Program-made: the position numbers and the translations under genes
Notes under the pieces: generated by a model
The model's input: the letters and a program-made list of their open reading frames with translations, nothing else
Told to the model about the DNA's origin: nothing
Database searches by the model: none
Origin: an uncultured Bacteroidales bacterium
GTDB taxonomy: Bacteria > Bacteroidota > Bacteroidia > Bacteroidales > P3
NCBI GenBank assembly: GCA_900318275.1
Contig: ONJY01000010.1
Location: 22,619 to 86,618, forward strand
Reading direction: 5' to 3'
Length of the DNA stretch: 64,000 bases
Part shown: one piece after another, positions 1 to 8,545 of the stretch
Numbering within the stretch: position 1 is the stretch's first letter
Layout of the letters: each line of letters starts with the position of its first letter

Positions 1-1526
1 ATGTAGTACTTGTTGCGCGCCTTGTTGTTCTCCATCGTCTCCGGCAGGTTGTCCTGCGGCCCCAGACGGCTCTCGTCGATAAACTTGATGCCGCTTATCC
101 AGTTGCCGCTCAGGTAGTCACGCGTACCGTCGTCGTTGAAGTAATGGCCCTGTATGTCGTTCTGCCTTCCGGCAAAATTCCACATGAAGTAGCGCCAGTA
201 CATCCAGCCGAGCTGGTAACGGTTGAAGAACTTCAGGTTCTGGCTGCCCGAGGGGCGCTGGTCGCCGTACACCTTGCCGGCCCAGTACTCGTAGAAGCGC
301 GGATGGTCACGTTTCGTGTCGTCGCTCCACATCCTCGGGAACACGCCAGTGTGTTTCTCGTTGTATATGTACTTCTGCGCATGGGCGGCAACGATATAGC
401 GGTCCTTGCCGTTCTCGCTCTTGCCGCGCACATACTTAGTATAGCCGTCCTTCACACCCGTCGGCGCACCGGCGGTGTAGAACTGACCCGTGAACAACGG
501 CGTGTCGCCATACTGCTCGCGACCAAGATAGGCACGCATCGCAACAGCATCCTTCGGCGCATTCTCGTTCAGCGGCGTGTTCGTGTTGGCACGTATCACC
601 AGCACAAAGAACGTCGAGTAGCCGATCACAAGCATGGCGAAGCTCAGTATTGCGGCATTCAGTATCGGCTTATGCTTCTTCTGTGTGAACCACAGTCCCC
701 ACACTACCAGCGCGGCCAGCAGTGTGAAGAAGAATATCGTGCCGCTATTGAACGGCAGACCGAGCGTGTTGACAAAGAACACATCCACCGCCGAGTCCAC
801 ATTCACAATGCCCGGAATGATGCCCCACAGGATGACGCCCAGCGTTATCACGCTCAGCACACCCGTCACGATGAAACCTTTCCAGGTAGTCTTCGGCCAC
901 TTCTTGAAATACACAACATAGAAAATCGCAGGCACCGTCAGCAGGTTCAGCAGGTGCACTCCGATGGCCACACCCACCAGCAGACTGATCAGTATCAGCC
1001 ACCGCATGGCGTGGGCATCCTCGCTCTGCTCCTCCCACTTCAGTATGGCCCAGAACACCAGTGCTGTGAAGAACGAGCTCATAGCGTACACCTCACCCTC
1101 CACTGCCGAGAACCAGAACGTGTCGCTGAAACAGTAGGCCAAGCTTCCCACCACACCGGCGGCAAAGACACCCCACGTCCTCCAGTCCTTCAGGCTCGGA
1201 TTCTTCGGGTCGGGCAGCAAGTGCTTGCCCAGCAGCGTTATCGCCCAGAACAGGAACAGTATCGTCAATCCGCTGCACACAGCCGACATCACATTCACAG
1301 CGTGCGCCGCCGTCGCCGGGCTGCTGAACAGCGAGAACAGACGGCCCACAAGCTGGAACGTCGGTGCTCCCGGAGGGTGACCCACTTGAAGTTTCACGGC
1401 GGTGCTTATATACTCACCGCAATCCCACCACGACGCCGTAGCCTCCGCCGTCATGATGTACACAGCACAGGCAATGAGTCCTATGACCCAGCCAATGATG
1501 TTGTTTGCCAGATGATACTGTTTCAT
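1..1526 (-). CDS. DUF2723 family membrane protein (GT117/TMEM260-like glycosyltransferase), partial
   Basis: The frame opens with ATG at 1524-1526 and runs without a stop off the left edge, so about 508 N-terminal residues are visible. The protein begins MKQYHLANNIIGWVIGLIA and then has WWDCGEYI and QVGHPPGAPTFQLVGRLFSL, the signature block of the DUF2723 family. At least eight hydrophobic membrane segments follow, then a soluble region with many aromatic residues (around residues 300-508). By family knowledge these are multi-pass inner-membrane proteins related to O-mannosyltransferases of the TMEM260 type, probably using a lipid-linked sugar donor on the periplasmic side; the substrate here is unknown. 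The gene lies 48 bp downstream of arcA on the same strand and is probably co-transcribed. Family assignment is firm, enzymatic role inferred. Confidence 0.85.
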   Translation of the reverse strand, partial: MKQYHLANNIIGWVIGLIACAVYIMTAEATASWWDCGEYISTAVKLQVGHPPGAPTFQLVGRLFSLFSSPATAAHAVNVMSAVCSGLTILFLFWAITLLGKHLLPDPKNPSLKDWRTWGVFAAGVVGSLAYCFSDTFWFSAVEGEVYAMSSFFTALVFWAILKWEEQSEDAHAMRWLILISLLVGVAIGVHLLNLLTVPAIFYVVYFKKWPKTTWKGFIVTGVLSVITLGVILWGIIPGIVNVDSAVDVFFVNTLGLPFNSGTIFFFTLLAALVVWGLWFTQKKHKPILNAAILSFAMLVIGYSTFFVLVIRANTNTPLNENAPKDAVAMRAYLGREQYGDTPLFTGQFYTAGAPTGVKDGYTKYVRGKSENGKDRYIVAAHAQKYIYNEKHTGVFPRMWSDDTKRDHPRFYEYWAGKVYGDQRPSGSQNLKFFNRYQLGWMYWRYFMWNFAGRQNDIQGHYFNDDGTRDYLSGNWISGIKFIDESRLGPQDNLPETMENNKARNKYY

Positions 1527-1574
1527 CGTTTAGATATTGTTTGTTGTTTCTTTCCTTTTACTTTGTCTTCTCAA

Positions 1575-2849
1575 TTAGTCCGCATCCCTCAGAATCGGCA
1601 TCGTCATGCACCTCGCACCGCCACCGGCCCTCGGCAACTCGCTTCCCGGGAATGCTGCCACGAACTTCTCGTAGCTGTTCATGTCCACCCTCCCGCTCAC
1701 GATATCCTCGGCGTTGAGCACCGCAAAGCCCGCCCTGTCCAGCGCCTCTATAGTCTTCGCGTTGCGGCGGTAGCCTATCACCTTGCCGTCGCCCAGCGAG
1801 AAGAAATTGCACCCCGAATGCCACTGCTCGCGCAGCTGCACCCATGGGTCGCTCCCGCCTCCAGTCACCGGCTCTATATCCCATCCGAGACCCTGCAGAC
1901 CCTTCACCATGTCGGGCACCTTCGTGTATCTGATATTGCCACCCTCGATGGTGATCAGCGTTGTGTCCTTGCCGGCAAACAAGCCAGTCTTCTTCAGCAT
2001 CGGCTCGAACACCATGCACTCGTGCTTCCCAAGGAACGTGAACACCATGTCCAGATGGATGAAACTCTCAGGACTCTTGGGCAGCTCCTGCACCAGTATG
2101 TTGAACCTCTCGCGCTCCTGCGCAAAAGTCTGCGCCAGATACTTGATACCCTTCACATTCGTCCGTATACCCTGACCGATGCACAGCAAGTCGGGAGCGG
2201 CAATCTGCACGTCGCCGCCCTCCGTCCTCGCGTCGCGGTCCCACGCCATAGCGTTCAGCGTCTCCACCTTGAAGAAATGCTTGAAGATGGCCTCGTAGAT
2301 CAGCGTCTCACGCTCCCTCACCTCGAAACTCATCGAGTTCACCAGCACCCTGTCGTACACCGTGCTGCTCGCATCCCTCGTGAAAAACAAGTTGTACAGC
2401 GGCTTCAGCAGATAACGCGACTCCAGATCCCCACTCTCCACTCTCCACTCTCCACTCCTCCACTCCGGGTCCTCATATCCCTCAATCAGTGCAGCTGCAA
2501 GCTCGGCCGACGGCAGACCCATAAGCCTCTCGGCCAGGTCGTCGTCGCAATTGTCCATATCGCAGCTCCCCTCCACCAAGTGGCGGCGCAACTCGCTGTC
2601 CTCCAGCAACTCCTCCAGTATATCCTCCACATAGTACACATCCGTCCACTTCTCCAGCACACCGCAGAAATTGCTGTACTCCACGTCCACTATCGGCTTG
2701 TTCAAAATATCGCTGTACAGCGCATGTGCTGCATTCAGCGGCGTCATACGCTCAATCTCAACACCCGGACGGTGCAGCAGCACAGCTCGCAGACGCCCCG
2801 TCTCCGACGCCACATTCACCCTGCACGCTTTTAGTCTATTTCTTTCCAT
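1575..2849 (-). CDS. arcA: Arginine deiminase
   Basis: This 424-residue protein matches arginine deiminase (EC 3.5.3.6), which hydrolyses arginine to citrulline and ammonia in the cytosol. Family motifs are in order: NLFFTRDAS-type block (FFTRD), EGGDVQI, FIHLDMVFT, and the C-terminal nucleophile motif GGARCMTMP with Cys414. Length is normal for the family (about 400-420). No ornithine carbamoyltransferase or carbamate kinase gene is next to it, so a complete ADI energy pathway is not shown here. An odd stretch around residues 128-141 (WRSGEWRVESGD) is encoded by a heptanucleotide repeat (see the repeat at 2429-2466). It falls in a loop before the FFTRD motif. A TAnnTTTG promoter lies about 70 bp upstream. 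Confidence 0.9.
   Translation of the reverse strand: MERNRLKACRVNVASETGRLRAVLLHRPGVEIERMTPLNAAHALYSDILNKPIVDVEYSNFCGVLEKWTDVYYVEDILEELLEDSELRRHLVEGSCDMDNCDDDLAERLMGLPSAELAAALIEGYEDPEWRSGEWRVESGDLESRYLLKPLYNLFFTRDASSTVYDRVLVNSMSFEVRERETLIYEAIFKHFFKVETLNAMAWDRDARTEGGDVQIAAPDLLCIGQGIRTNVKGIKYLAQTFAQERERFNILVQELPKSPESFIHLDMVFTFLGKHECMVFEPMLKKTGLFAGKDTTLITIEGGNIRYTKVPDMVKGLQGLGWDIEPVTGGGSDPWVQLREQWHSGCNFFSLGDGKVIGYRRNAKTIEALDRAGFAVLNAEDIVSGRVDMNSYEKFVAAFPGSELPRAGGGARCMTMPILRDAD
2429..2466 (-). repeat. In-frame heptanucleotide repeat within arcA
   Basis: The plus strand reads about five units of CCACTCT (one unit altered). The period is 7 bp. It is translated in frame as part of arcA, giving a Trp/Ser/Glu/Arg-rich loop. 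The same class of repeat occurs between genes at 5578, 21105, 26161 and 54442. Confidence 0.8.
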
Positions 2850-3141
2850 ATAGTTCTATCAATCATTACACTAACCGCCAACCACCATCGGCAGGCGGCA
2901 TACAATAGAGAATGCAAATATACGAAGAAAAATCCAATATATAACAATAAACATAAAAAAAATATCCACAGACATAGACACACCCGTGGATAACCTCCCG
3001 TACAGAACCCCTTCGCCTCCCCTACCTCCCCTCTTCGACCTTCCTATCGCATCCGCTCCATCCAACACCCCTCCACGGCCGAAGCAAGGCCGAGGAGGGG
3101 TCGAAGGGGAGCCGAAGGGGCTCTATCTAAAAAACTGTCTA
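2850..3141. other. Intergenic region between yebC and arcA with promoter and GC-rich short repeats
   Basis: The region contains the arcA promoter (minus strand, 2915-2922) in an AT-rich stretch (2880-2980). It then has about 130 bp (2995-3125) of degenerate CCTTCGCC/CGAAGGGG repeats with inverted copies (CCCCTCC... and ...GGAGGGG) that could fold as a hairpin after yebC. No open frame with coding character was seen. Confidence 0.6.
2915..2922 (-). promoter_or_regulatory. Promoter -7 box of arcA
   Basis: The minus strand reads TATATTTGC, matching the Bacteroidota -7 consensus TAnnTTTG, about 65 bp before the arcA start codon. Confidence 0.7.
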
Positions 3142-3852
3142 TCAGGCCATATTATGGAACACATTGACGACATCGTCGTCATTTTCAAGGCGTTCCAGCA
3201 AGCCGTTGACGTCTTCCTGCTGCTCGGGCGTGAGCTCGCGCATCGTGAGCGGTATACGCTCGAACTTGAAACTCTTTATCTCCAGACCCTTGTCTTCCAG
3301 AAACTTGGAGATGGGGCCATAGTTCTTGAAGTCTGCGTAGATGAGTATCTCGTCCTCGTCGCGGAAGACTTCGTCGATGTCGCAGTCGATGAGTTCGAGC
3401 TCCAGCTCGTCCATGTCGATGCCGTCGTGCCAGGCGACGACAAAGGAGCACTTGCGCTCGAAGAGGAAGTCATTCATGCCCATGGTGCCCAGTTCGCCCT
3501 TGCCGCGCACGAAGGCGGCGCGGAGGTTAGCGACGGTGCGCGTGGGGTTATCGGTGGCAGTCTCCACGACGATGGCGGTGCCGTGGGGGCCTTTGCCGTC
3601 GTAGACGACCTCTTTGTAGGCCGACTTGTCCTTCTCGGTGGCGCGCTTGATGGCGCGTTCCACATTCTCCTTGGGCATCGACTCACTCTTGGCGGTCTGC
3701 ATCAGCAGGCGCAGACGCAGGTTGGACGAGGGATCGGGGCCACCGGCAAGGACGGCCAGTTCAATTTCCTTACCAATCTTGGTGAAGGTGCGGGCCATGT
3801 GGCCCCAACGTTTCAGTTTTCTTGCTTTGCGGTATTCAAATGCGCGACCCAT
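3142..3852 (-). CDS. yebC: YebC/PmpR family transcriptional/translational regulator
   Basis: This is a 236-residue protein beginning MGRAFEYRKARKLKRWGHMA, the typical Bacteroidota start of this family, followed by FTKIGKEI, GGPDPSSN and MPKENVERAIKRA. The acidic C-terminal half (many Glu/Asp) completes the three-domain YebC/TACO1 fold. Members bind DNA as regulators (PmpR-like) or act on ribosomes stalled at proline stretches; sequence alone does not decide between these. It begins 17 bp downstream of the SulP gene stop and is probably the last gene of the DUF4810-to-yebC run. Full length, no anomalies. Confidence 0.95.
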   Translation of the reverse strand: MGRAFEYRKARKLKRWGHMARTFTKIGKEIELAVLAGGPDPSSNLRLRLLMQTAKSESMPKENVERAIKRATEKDKSAYKEVVYDGKGPHGTAIVVETATDNPTRTVANLRAAFVRGKGELGTMGMNDFLFERKCSFVVAWHDGIDMDELELELIDCDIDEVFRDEDEILIYADFKNYGPISKFLEDKGLEIKSFKFERIPLTMRELTPEQQEDVNGLLERLENDDDVVNVFHNMA

Positions 3853-3869
3853 AGTATTGATGTTTTATG

Positions 3870-5564
3870 TTATTGATTCAATTGTTTTTTGAGGTATTCC
3901 GTGCATTCCTCGAAGGTCTTGAAGGTGTGATCCTCGGGGACGACGGCAGGGATGACCTTGTGCGTGGTGAGCATGTACATAGGCTGAGGCTGGATGATGG
4001 TCATAAGCACCTGCACGCCACGTGCCTGCAGGTCTTTGATGGCCTCCTCCATGGCGTAGAGGCCGCTCTGATCCATGAAACTCACCAGACGCATGCGGAT
4101 GATGACAATCTTGGCACTGTCGGGCACCGTCTGCATCACCTCCTTGAACTTGTTGATGGTGCCGAAGAAGATGGGACCGTTGAGGCGCTGCACGTAGATC
4201 TGGTGGGCCACGGTGTCGGGCATGCCGCCCTCGTCAGCCCAGGGGCTCTCCTTGTCGAAGTTGGTCATCTCCTGACTGCTGTAGCCACCCTCGACGAGGT
4301 CGGAAGCGCGCTTCATGAAGAGCACGCAGGCTATCACCATGCCGATGCCCACAGCGGTGAGCAGGTCGACGAAGACGGTGACGAGGAAGACGACGATGAG
4401 CACCACAGCGTCGGCACGCGGTATCTTGGGCAGATCCTTGAAGCCGCGGAAGTCAATGATGCCCACACCCACAGTGATGAGAATGCCGGCGAGGACCGAC
4501 AGCGGCACATACTGCACCACAGAACCGAGGCCCAGCATGATGGCCAGTAGCAGCAGGGCATGCACCATGCCGCTGAGCTGCGTGCGGCCGCCGCTCTTGA
4601 CGTTGACCACGGTGCGCATGGTGGCACCGGCACCGGGCAGACCGCAGAAGAGACCGGCGATGGCGTTGCCTATACCCTGCCCTATCAGCTCGCGGTTGCT
4701 GTTGTGCTTGGTCTTGGTGATATTGTCGGCCACCACCGAGGTGAGCAGCGTGTCGATGGAACCAAGGCCTGCGAGGGTGAGGCCCGGAACGATGGCAGCC
4801 ATCAGGACAGCGCCCCAGTTGATGCCGGCGAGGCTGACACCCTCCTTGGCGAAGAAGGGCATGGGTATGCCCGAAGGAATCTTGCCGATGGTGGCGACAC
4901 CATCCATGTCGATGAAGAGCGAGACGACGGTCATCACTACGAGGGCGACGAGCGTGGAGGGTACCTTCTTGGTGAGCAGCGGGAAGAGGTAGATGATGGC
5001 CACCGTGGCCACGCCGAGCAGCAGGGCTGTGATGCTGGTGGAAGCCACCGCTCCGGGGAGCCCGACAAGGAGTTCAATCATCGATCCGCCTTTGCTCTGC
5101 CCCAGGAGAGGATAGATCTGCTGCAGGATGATGATGACGCCGATGCCGCTCATGAAGCCGCTGAGGACGGGGTAAGGTATGTAGCGCACATACTTGCCTA
5201 TCTTGATGAGGCCGAAGAGAATCTGGAAGATGCCGCAGAAGATGGCGGCGAGAGCCATGGATAGCATCACTTCGGAGATGCTGCCGTTGGAAGCCGTCCA
5301 GGCGCCGGTGACGAGGGTGGCTGTGACGACGGTCATAGGGCCAGTGGGGCCACTGATCTGGCTGTGGGTGCCACCGAAGAGGGCGGCGAAGAAGCCTAGG
5401 AGCATAGCGCCGGTGAGACCGACATAGGCACCGAGAGAAGCCGCCGACGGGTCGGTGACACCGCTGAAGGCTTGTATGCCGAAAGCGAGAGCGAGAGGAA
5501 GTGCGACGATGCCGGCGGTGATGCCGCCGAAGAGGTCGCCTTTAACGTTGCTAAACAGTTTCAT
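3870..5564 (-). CDS. SulP family anion transporter with STAS domain
   Basis: This 564-residue inner-membrane protein has about 12 hydrophobic segments. It carries the SulP signature near the N terminus (GGITAGIVALPLALAFGI, then GGTHSQISGPTGPM) and a cytoplasmic STAS domain from about residue 445 to the end, including FMDQSGLYAMEEAI at the anti-sigma-antagonist-like phosphosite. SulP proteins move sulfate, bicarbonate or other anions, often with Na+ or H+. In anaerobic Bacteroidota a bicarbonate (BicA-like) or sulfate role are both possible. No sulfate-assimilation genes are nearby, so substrate is not assigned. It lies between PAP2 (40 bp gap holding a heptad repeat) and yebC. Confidence 0.9.
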   Translation of the reverse strand: MKLFSNVKGDLFGGITAGIVALPLALAFGIQAFSGVTDPSAASLGAYVGLTGAMLLGFFAALFGGTHSQISGPTGPMTVVTATLVTGAWTASNGSISEVMLSMALAAIFCGIFQILFGLIKIGKYVRYIPYPVLSGFMSGIGVIIILQQIYPLLGQSKGGSMIELLVGLPGAVASTSITALLLGVATVAIIYLFPLLTKKVPSTLVALVVMTVVSLFIDMDGVATIGKIPSGIPMPFFAKEGVSLAGINWGAVLMAAIVPGLTLAGLGSIDTLLTSVVADNITKTKHNSNRELIGQGIGNAIAGLFCGLPGAGATMRTVVNVKSGGRTQLSGMVHALLLLAIMLGLGSVVQYVPLSVLAGILITVGVGIIDFRGFKDLPKIPRADAVVLIVVFLVTVFVDLLTAVGIGMVIACVLFMKRASDLVEGGYSSQEMTNFDKESPWADEGGMPDTVAHQIYVQRLNGPIFFGTINKFKEVMQTVPDSAKIVIIRMRLVSFMDQSGLYAMEEAIKDLQARGVQVLMTIIQPQPMYMLTTHKVIPAVVPEDHTFKTFEECTEYLKKQLNQ

Positions 5565-5577
5565 ATATCTTATAAAT

Positions 5578-5607
5578 TACTAATTCTTAATCCTTAACTC
5601 TTAACTA
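5578..5607 (+). repeat. Heptanucleotide repeat between PAP2 and SulP genes
   Basis: The plus strand reads TTCTTAA-TCCTTAA-CTCTTAA-CTAATCC, about four degenerate 7-bp units. It fills the gap between the two genes and runs into the TAG stop codon of the PAP2 gene at 5605-5607. Confidence 0.75.
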
Positions 5608-6237
5608 ATCCAGCGCCCAGTAAACGAGTGTGACACTGAGTATTCCCAGACCGGCACCGGCACAGACGTCGCCGAGCCAGTGGCGGTTGTTGTAGATGCG
5701 CATAGCGGCCACGGTGACAGCCACAGCGTAGCCCGCAACAGCTATCCATGGGTACTCCTCGCCATATTCGCGGCGCAGTATCTCGGCACCCGTGAAGGCC
5801 GTGAAGGTATGTCCCGAGGGGAAGCTGTTGAGCCGTGAGCCGTCGGGGCGCTCGACAGCGAGAGCGTACTTGAAGGCATTGAGCCAGCCTGCACCAAGCA
5901 GATAGGAGCCGCCCTCGAGCAGGAGGAGACGGTTGAAGGAGTGCTTGCCCTTGAGACCACAGAGGTTGAGGACCAACGGTGCCGATGCCGGCAGGTACTG
6001 TATGTAGTCGTCGAAGTGCAGCTTGGGGTTATGCGAAGAGACCACCTTGTCGCGCAACGAGAGATTGACGCCATTGGCGGTGGGGTTGTAGGTAAGGACG
6101 GCGCCGGTGGCCATCAGCGCTGTTGCCGACAAGGCCGGAGTCAGTTCAAAACGCGGCAGACGCAGACCTGCGGTGTCCCATTGGCAGTAGGCACCGAGAG
6201 AGGCGACAAGCAGCAGTATGGTCAACAGTTGTTTCAT
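5605..6237 (-). CDS. PAP2 superfamily phosphatase, exported
   Basis: This 210-residue protein has an N-terminal signal sequence (MKQLLTILLLVASLGAYCQ) and the three PAP2 motifs: KYALAVERP, PSGHT with the catalytic His, and RIYNNRHWLGD with the second His and the Asp. Such enzymes remove phosphate from lipid or small phosphoesters, for example undecaprenyl or phosphatidylglycerol phosphate, on the periplasmic side. The region before motif 1 is short on membrane helices, so a periplasmic or peripherally attached form is possible. Its start overlaps the comB stop by 4 bp (ATGA-type coupling), which indicates translational coupling in one operon. It ends with TAG. Confidence 0.88.
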   Translation of the reverse strand: MKQLLTILLLVASLGAYCQWDTAGLRLPRFELTPALSATALMATGAVLTYNPTANGVNLSLRDKVVSSHNPKLHFDDYIQYLPASAPLVLNLCGLKGKHSFNRLLLLEGGSYLLGAGWLNAFKYALAVERPDGSRLNSFPSGHTFTAFTGAEILRREYGEEYPWIAVAGYAVAVTVAAMRIYNNRHWLGDVCAGAGLGILSVTLVYWALD

Positions 6238-6944
6238 AGGGTAAGCAGACCGTCTTTAAGGATTGGCACCACAGGGCATGTGTCCTGCCGGAAAGCGAAG
6301 CTCACGTCGGCAGCAGCTCCGAGACCGTAGAGACGGTGTACATGGGTGCAACGCTGACAGTAGTCATATGGATCGCTCTTCGCCACCTGCCACAAGGCGA
6401 GAGCCATGTTGGCGGCATCATTGGCGATTATGAGTTCAGAGTCAAGAGTCAAGAGTTTCTGGATTATAGCACCGGCCACAAGGGTATCTTCAATGCAAAA
6501 GTCATTCTGCCAACCCGAACAGAGGAGGACGGTGTCCATGCCCCCGTTGGCGAGGCGGTCGCATACGGCCGAAAGGTTGGCGAAGGAAGCCACAAGGGTG
6601 AGGTCGGCATCGGCGCCACGAAGTATGGAGACGGTGCCGTTGGTGGTGCTGTAGGCCAATTTGACGCCTGTCATATCGCTGCGCAGATACTCCGTCGGCG
6701 AATTGCCGTACTCAGCGTCGCCAACCTTGCGGCCACCACGCTCTGCGGCCACAAGAAACCCATGCTCGCGGAAACGGCCGATGCCCTCAAGAGTGTCGAG
6801 AGGAAGTACAGACGAACAGCCTGCCTGAAAGGCCGCACAGACGGCGGTGGTGGCACGCAGAAGGTCTATAGCCACGGTGACGTTGTGCTCCTTAATAGCG
6901 CGGTAGGGGTACAATGCTGGAGACAGGGAGACCTCTATCCTCAT
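6234..6944 (-). CDS. comB: 2-phosphosulfolactate phosphatase family protein (ComB-like)
   Basis: This 236-residue protein matches the ComB family, with AIDLLRATTAVCAAF near the N terminus, EYGNSPTEY, STTNGT and LLCSGWQNDFCIEDTLVAGA. The archaeal founder hydrolyses 2-phosphosulfolactate in coenzyme M synthesis. Many Bacteroidota carry a homologue though they do not make coenzyme M, so the physiological substrate here is uncertain. A Leu/Asp/Ser/Glu segment (LLTLDSEL) is encoded by a heptanucleotide repeat at 6432-6460 in a helix-loop region. The gene overlaps both neighbours by 4 bp (DUF799 upstream, PAP2 downstream). Confidence 0.85.
   Translation of the reverse strand: MRIEVSLSPALYPYRAIKEHNVTVAIDLLRATTAVCAAFQAGCSSVLPLDTLEGIGRFREHGFLVAAERGGRKVGDAEYGNSPTEYLRSDMTGVKLAYSTTNGTVSILRGADADLTLVASFANLSAVCDRLANGGMDTVLLCSGWQNDFCIEDTLVAGAIIQKLLTLDSELIIANDAANMALALWQVAKSDPYDYCQRCTHVHRLYGLGAAADVSFAFRQDTCPVVPILKDGLLTL
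6432..6460 (-). repeat. In-frame heptanucleotide repeat within comB
   Basis: The plus strand reads GAGTTCA-GAGTCAA-GAGTCAA-GAGTTTC, four 7-bp units. It is translated in frame as part of the comB product (around LLTLDSEL) without disturbing the frame. Confidence 0.78.
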
Positions 6945-7702
6945 AGTTCCTCGTCTTTTAGCTGTTCCACGCTGCCGTCGCGACGGATGCGGAGGTTGAA
7001 ATATTCAGGATGCGGCTTGGCATATTGCTCTGCCTCCTGACGGCGGGAACGTTTGCCTGCCGGCAGGTCCTTGAGGACGTACTTGTTGAGTATCTCCACC
7101 AGACGGCAACGCTGTGCCGTCTCAAGGTCGCAGCCATACTGCTCGGCGAACTCAAGGTCTGCCTTGAGGGGCTTAGGGGTGCCTTTAAAGTCGGTGGGGA
7201 GCATCTTGGTGGCATTGACATGCACGTGCAGCATTTCCATGCCGTTGTGGGTAGAACGCAACACATACTCAACCTCTACGCTCCATGAATTAGAGGTGTG
7301 CGACCAGTTGAGAAGGTCTATAAAGAGTACGGCATCAATACCCAAATCGGTATACAGGTCTGTGATATTATCGTTGCGCAACTGCTTGCCAGTGCGTGTT
7401 TCGGTGGCTGCTATCTGAGCCGATGCCAGAGGACCGAGGACATAGTATCCATGGCTCGTCAGCGGGTCGGTGGCTGTGAGGTAGAGTTGTCGCGAAGCGA
7501 TGTTGAGCGAGGCGTTGTATATGGAGTCGTATGTCTCACGCACAGCACGGCGCATGGAGACATCGTTGAGGGGTGCGACATAGACGACCGAAGGCTCCTG
7601 CTGATAGAGTTCATTGTAGCGTGCCAGCTTCTTCTCACCCTTGCAGGAAAAGAGCGTCATAGGGAGCAACAGTATCAAGAACAGACGCACGTACTTCATC
7701 AT
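6941..7702 (-). CDS. DUF799 (GNA1162-like) outer-membrane lipoprotein
   Basis: This 253-residue lipoprotein has an N-terminal signal with lipobox LFSC (Cys at about 20). The body matches the DUF799/GNA1162 family: VVYVAPLNDV, GYYVLGPL, DLGIDAVLFIDLLNW. Family members usually sit in a three-gene operon with a DUF4810 lipoprotein and a CsgG-like lipoprotein, and are thought to form an envelope complex of unknown function. Here the DUF4810 partner is directly upstream (4-bp overlap, ATGATG start) but no CsgG-like gene is present in the cluster. The start could be either of two adjacent ATGs. Family call good, function unknown. Confidence 0.8.
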   Translation of the reverse strand: MMKYVRLFLILLLPMTLFSCKGEKKLARYNELYQQEPSVVYVAPLNDVSMRRAVRETYDSIYNASLNIASRQLYLTATDPLTSHGYYVLGPLASAQIAATETRTGKQLRNDNITDLYTDLGIDAVLFIDLLNWSHTSNSWSVEVEYVLRSTHNGMEMLHVHVNATKMLPTDFKGTPKPLKADLEFAEQYGCDLETAQRCRLVEILNKYVLKDLPAGKRSRRQEAEQYAKPHPEYFNLRIRRDGSVEQLKDEEL

Positions 7703-8520
7703 TCAGCCTCCTTTCCTTTCTGTTTTTGAGCCTTACGTTCTTCAGCACGACGCTGCTTCTCGGCATCACGTTGTTTGGCTTTTTCCTTGGCCAGACGCTT
7801 CTTCTCCTTCTCGGCTTCTTTCTTGGCCTTCTCCTTTTCCTTCTTGGCTTTCTTCTTGTCGGCTTTAGCCTGCTTGCGGGCGTCTATCTTGGCCTGCTTG
7901 GCAGCAGCCACGGAGTCGGCAGCAGCCTTACGCTGCAGCTCGGCCTGCTGCTGTTCCTGCACCAACAACTCACGTTTCTGGTTTGCTGTGAGGCGTATAG
8001 GGTATTCAACCGAGTCGACAGGAGTCTGCATCAAGACGCGGATGCTGTCGGTGCTGTCTATGACAGATGCTATTTGCGGGAGGGGTCGCAGAGCGGTGAG
8101 GCTGTCGTATGACCAGCCTTGCAGCTTGACGAGGTCGGCAGTGTCGTTCTTTCCGGCAAGAGTATCGTCGACCATGTTGGGCAGAAGACGTTCCTTGATG
8201 CGGCGCACGAGAAGACGGCTTTCAGGGAATGCTTTGGCTTCGGCGTTGAGCATGCGGCAGGCTTCACCGTCGTGTCCCATGAGCGCCAACGTCACACCGT
8301 ATTCGGCATACATGCCGGGATGCAGGGTATCGGCTTTGACGGCGGCATTGAGGTTTTCAGCATGGGCGCAGGCGAGGGAGTAGAGCGAGCCGTATGTGCT
8401 GTTTGTCTGGTAGTCGAGCATGGCGGCGCGTGGTGTGCCGACAAAGCGCCCGGAACATGCCGTCAGCACTAAGGCTGCAAGCATGCAGCTATAGAACCTG
8501 ATATGTCGTTTCCTGTGCAT
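7699..8520 (-). CDS. DUF4810-like lipoprotein with long Lys/Glu/Ala-rich tail
   Basis: The preferred start is the ATG at 8518-8520, which places a proper signal peptide (MHRKRHIRFYSCMLAALVL) before lipobox TAC; a start 33 bp upstream would spoil it. Residues about 40-105 resemble DUF4810: NLNAAVKADTLHPGMYAEYG and a TPR-like stretch ending AFPESRLLVRRI. The last 90 residues are extremely rich in Lys, Glu, Ala, Gln and Arg and should form a long charged helix. By family context it pairs with the DUF799 lipoprotein encoded next. The highly basic tail is longer than expected for DUF4810 and may contact peptidoglycan, nucleic acid or LPS; that is inference. Confidence 0.7.
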   Translation of the reverse strand: MHRKRHIRFYSCMLAALVLTACSGRFVGTPRAAMLDYQTNSTYGSLYSLACAHAENLNAAVKADTLHPGMYAEYGVTLALMGHDGEACRMLNAEAKAFPESRLLVRRIKERLLPNMVDDTLAGKNDTADLVKLQGWSYDSLTALRPLPQIASVIDSTDSIRVLMQTPVDSVEYPIRLTANQKRELLVQEQQQAELQRKAAADSVAAAKQAKIDARKQAKADKKKAKKEKEKAKKEAEKEKKRLAKEKAKQRDAEKQRRAEERKAQKQKGKEAE

Positions 8521-8545
8521 TGTTATGTGCTTCTCAATAACAAAA

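Noticed and set aside
144-2834. An 896-codon plus-strand open frame.
   Set aside because: It runs across two clear minus-strand genes (DUF2723 and arcA) and their intergenic gap; composition is that of antisense DNA.
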